This document shows positions 5,267 through 5,542 of a DNA stretch of 5,542 nt, in pieces. How positions within the stretch are numbered: position 1 is the stretch's first letter; each line of letters starts with the position of its first letter. Position numbers and translations under genes: made by a program. The stretch is taken from the NCBI GenBank assembly GCA_029240475.1, contig JAREAF010000246.1:1-5542 (forward strand), written 5' to 3'. A model generated the notes under the pieces. It ran no database searches, was not told the origin of the DNA, and saw nothing but the letters and a program-made list of their open reading frames with translations. The stretch is from Rhodospirillales bacterium (GTDB lineage Bacteria > Pseudomonadota > Alphaproteobacteria > JAREAF01).

Positions 5267-5272
5267 CCACGT

Positions 5273-5542
5273 ATGTCTGCGCAGCAGAAGCCGGATTCCA
5301 GCCGGGACGAGCGCTTCACCATCCGCGATCTGGCGGAGGAGTTCGGCTGCACGCACCGGACCATCCGCTTCTACGAGGATGAGGGGCTCTTGAAGCCCCG
5401 GCGCGAGGGGCAGGCGCGCATCTATTCGGCGCGTGACCGGGCGCGGCTCAGCCTGATCCTGCGCGGGCGGCGGCTCGGCTTCAGCCTCGCCGAGATCGGC
5501 GAGATGCTGGACCTCTACGACGCCGATCCGGGCCATGTGCGC
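5273..5542 (+). CDS. MerR-family transcriptional regulator, N-terminal part (LiuR-like; runs off the right edge)
   Basis: Only the first 90 codons are in the window. Residues 14-35 (from RFTIRDLAEEFGCTHRTIRF to YE) form the MerR winged helix-turn-helix; DEGLLKPRREGQARIYSARD supplies the wing, and LGFSLAEIGEMLDLYD the second helical pair leading to the dimerisation coiled coil, which lies outside. The sequence style matches LiuR-like MerR proteins that control acyl-CoA and branched-chain amino-acid degradation in proteobacteria rather than metal-sensing MerR proteins, although the effector region is not visible. The operator-like palindrome just upstream supports this. The chosen ATG has no nearby Shine-Dalgarno sequence (AAGGTGA is 14 bases away) but sits 6 bases after a -10-like element, suggesting a leaderless transcript. 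It is divergent from the toxin-antitoxin operon. Target genes, probably including downstream acyl-CoA metabolism genes, are beyond the edge. Confidence 0.87.
   Translation, partial: MSAQQKPDSSRDERFTIRDLAEEFGCTHRTIRFYEDEGLLKPRREGQARIYSARDRARLSLILRGRRLGFSLAEIGEMLDLYDADPGHVR

Noticed and set aside
5234..5536. 100-codon minus-strand frame opposite the MerR gene
   Set aside because: The plus strand here encodes an unmistakable MerR helix-turn-helix; the antisense frame has no recognisable motif.

Overview
The window is GC-rich DNA from a proteobacterium, most likely an alphaproteobacterium. This rests on codon use, compact gene packing, short acidic-tailed glycine-zipper lipoproteins, a MerR regulator with a LiuR-like operator, and a RES/Xre toxin-antitoxin pair. 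The genus cannot be fixed from the sequence alone. No rRNA, tRNA, CRISPR array, insertion sequence or integrase is visible.

Left part (1-536, minus strand): the first 49 codons of phosphoglycerate kinase (pgk) run off the left edge. Upstream of it on the same strand is a small glycine-zipper lipoprotein gene that ends in a good rho-independent terminator, so the two are probably separate transcription units. Bases 537-763 hold no convincing gene, only several short GC-rich hairpins.

Middle part (764-4268, plus strand): a decayed LolD-type ABC transporter ATPase comes first. It has lost about 30 residues before the P-loop, carries a frameshift in a GC-dinucleotide run, has a second deletion that removes the ABC signature motif, and has a damaged Walker B. 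Its stop codon abuts an intact class I SAM-dependent methyltransferase. After about 200 bases with an AT-rich promoter candidate and a strong ribosome binding site comes a complete 568-residue FadD/PimA-like acyl-CoA ligase.

Right part (4274-5542): a two-gene RES toxin / Xre-DUF2384-type antitoxin operon lies on the minus strand, convergent with the ligase and only 5 bases from it. The toxin has no ATG and lies in the same frame as the antitoxin, five sense codons beyond the antitoxin's TAG. A 96-base divergent promoter region separates the operon from a MerR-family regulator that runs off the right edge. Both divergent promoters appear to have TTGACG, a 17-base spacer, a -10-like hexamer and then only 6 bases before the ATG, which predicts leaderless mRNAs. 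Each has its own inverted-repeat operator candidate.

The acyl-CoA ligase and the MerR gene with a LiuR-like site suggest nearby fatty-acid or branched-chain amino-acid catabolism. The toxin-antitoxin pair and the broken ABC gene suggest a locally plastic stretch. The most unusual points are the architecture of the toxin-antitoxin/MerR intergenic region and the in-phase toxin start.
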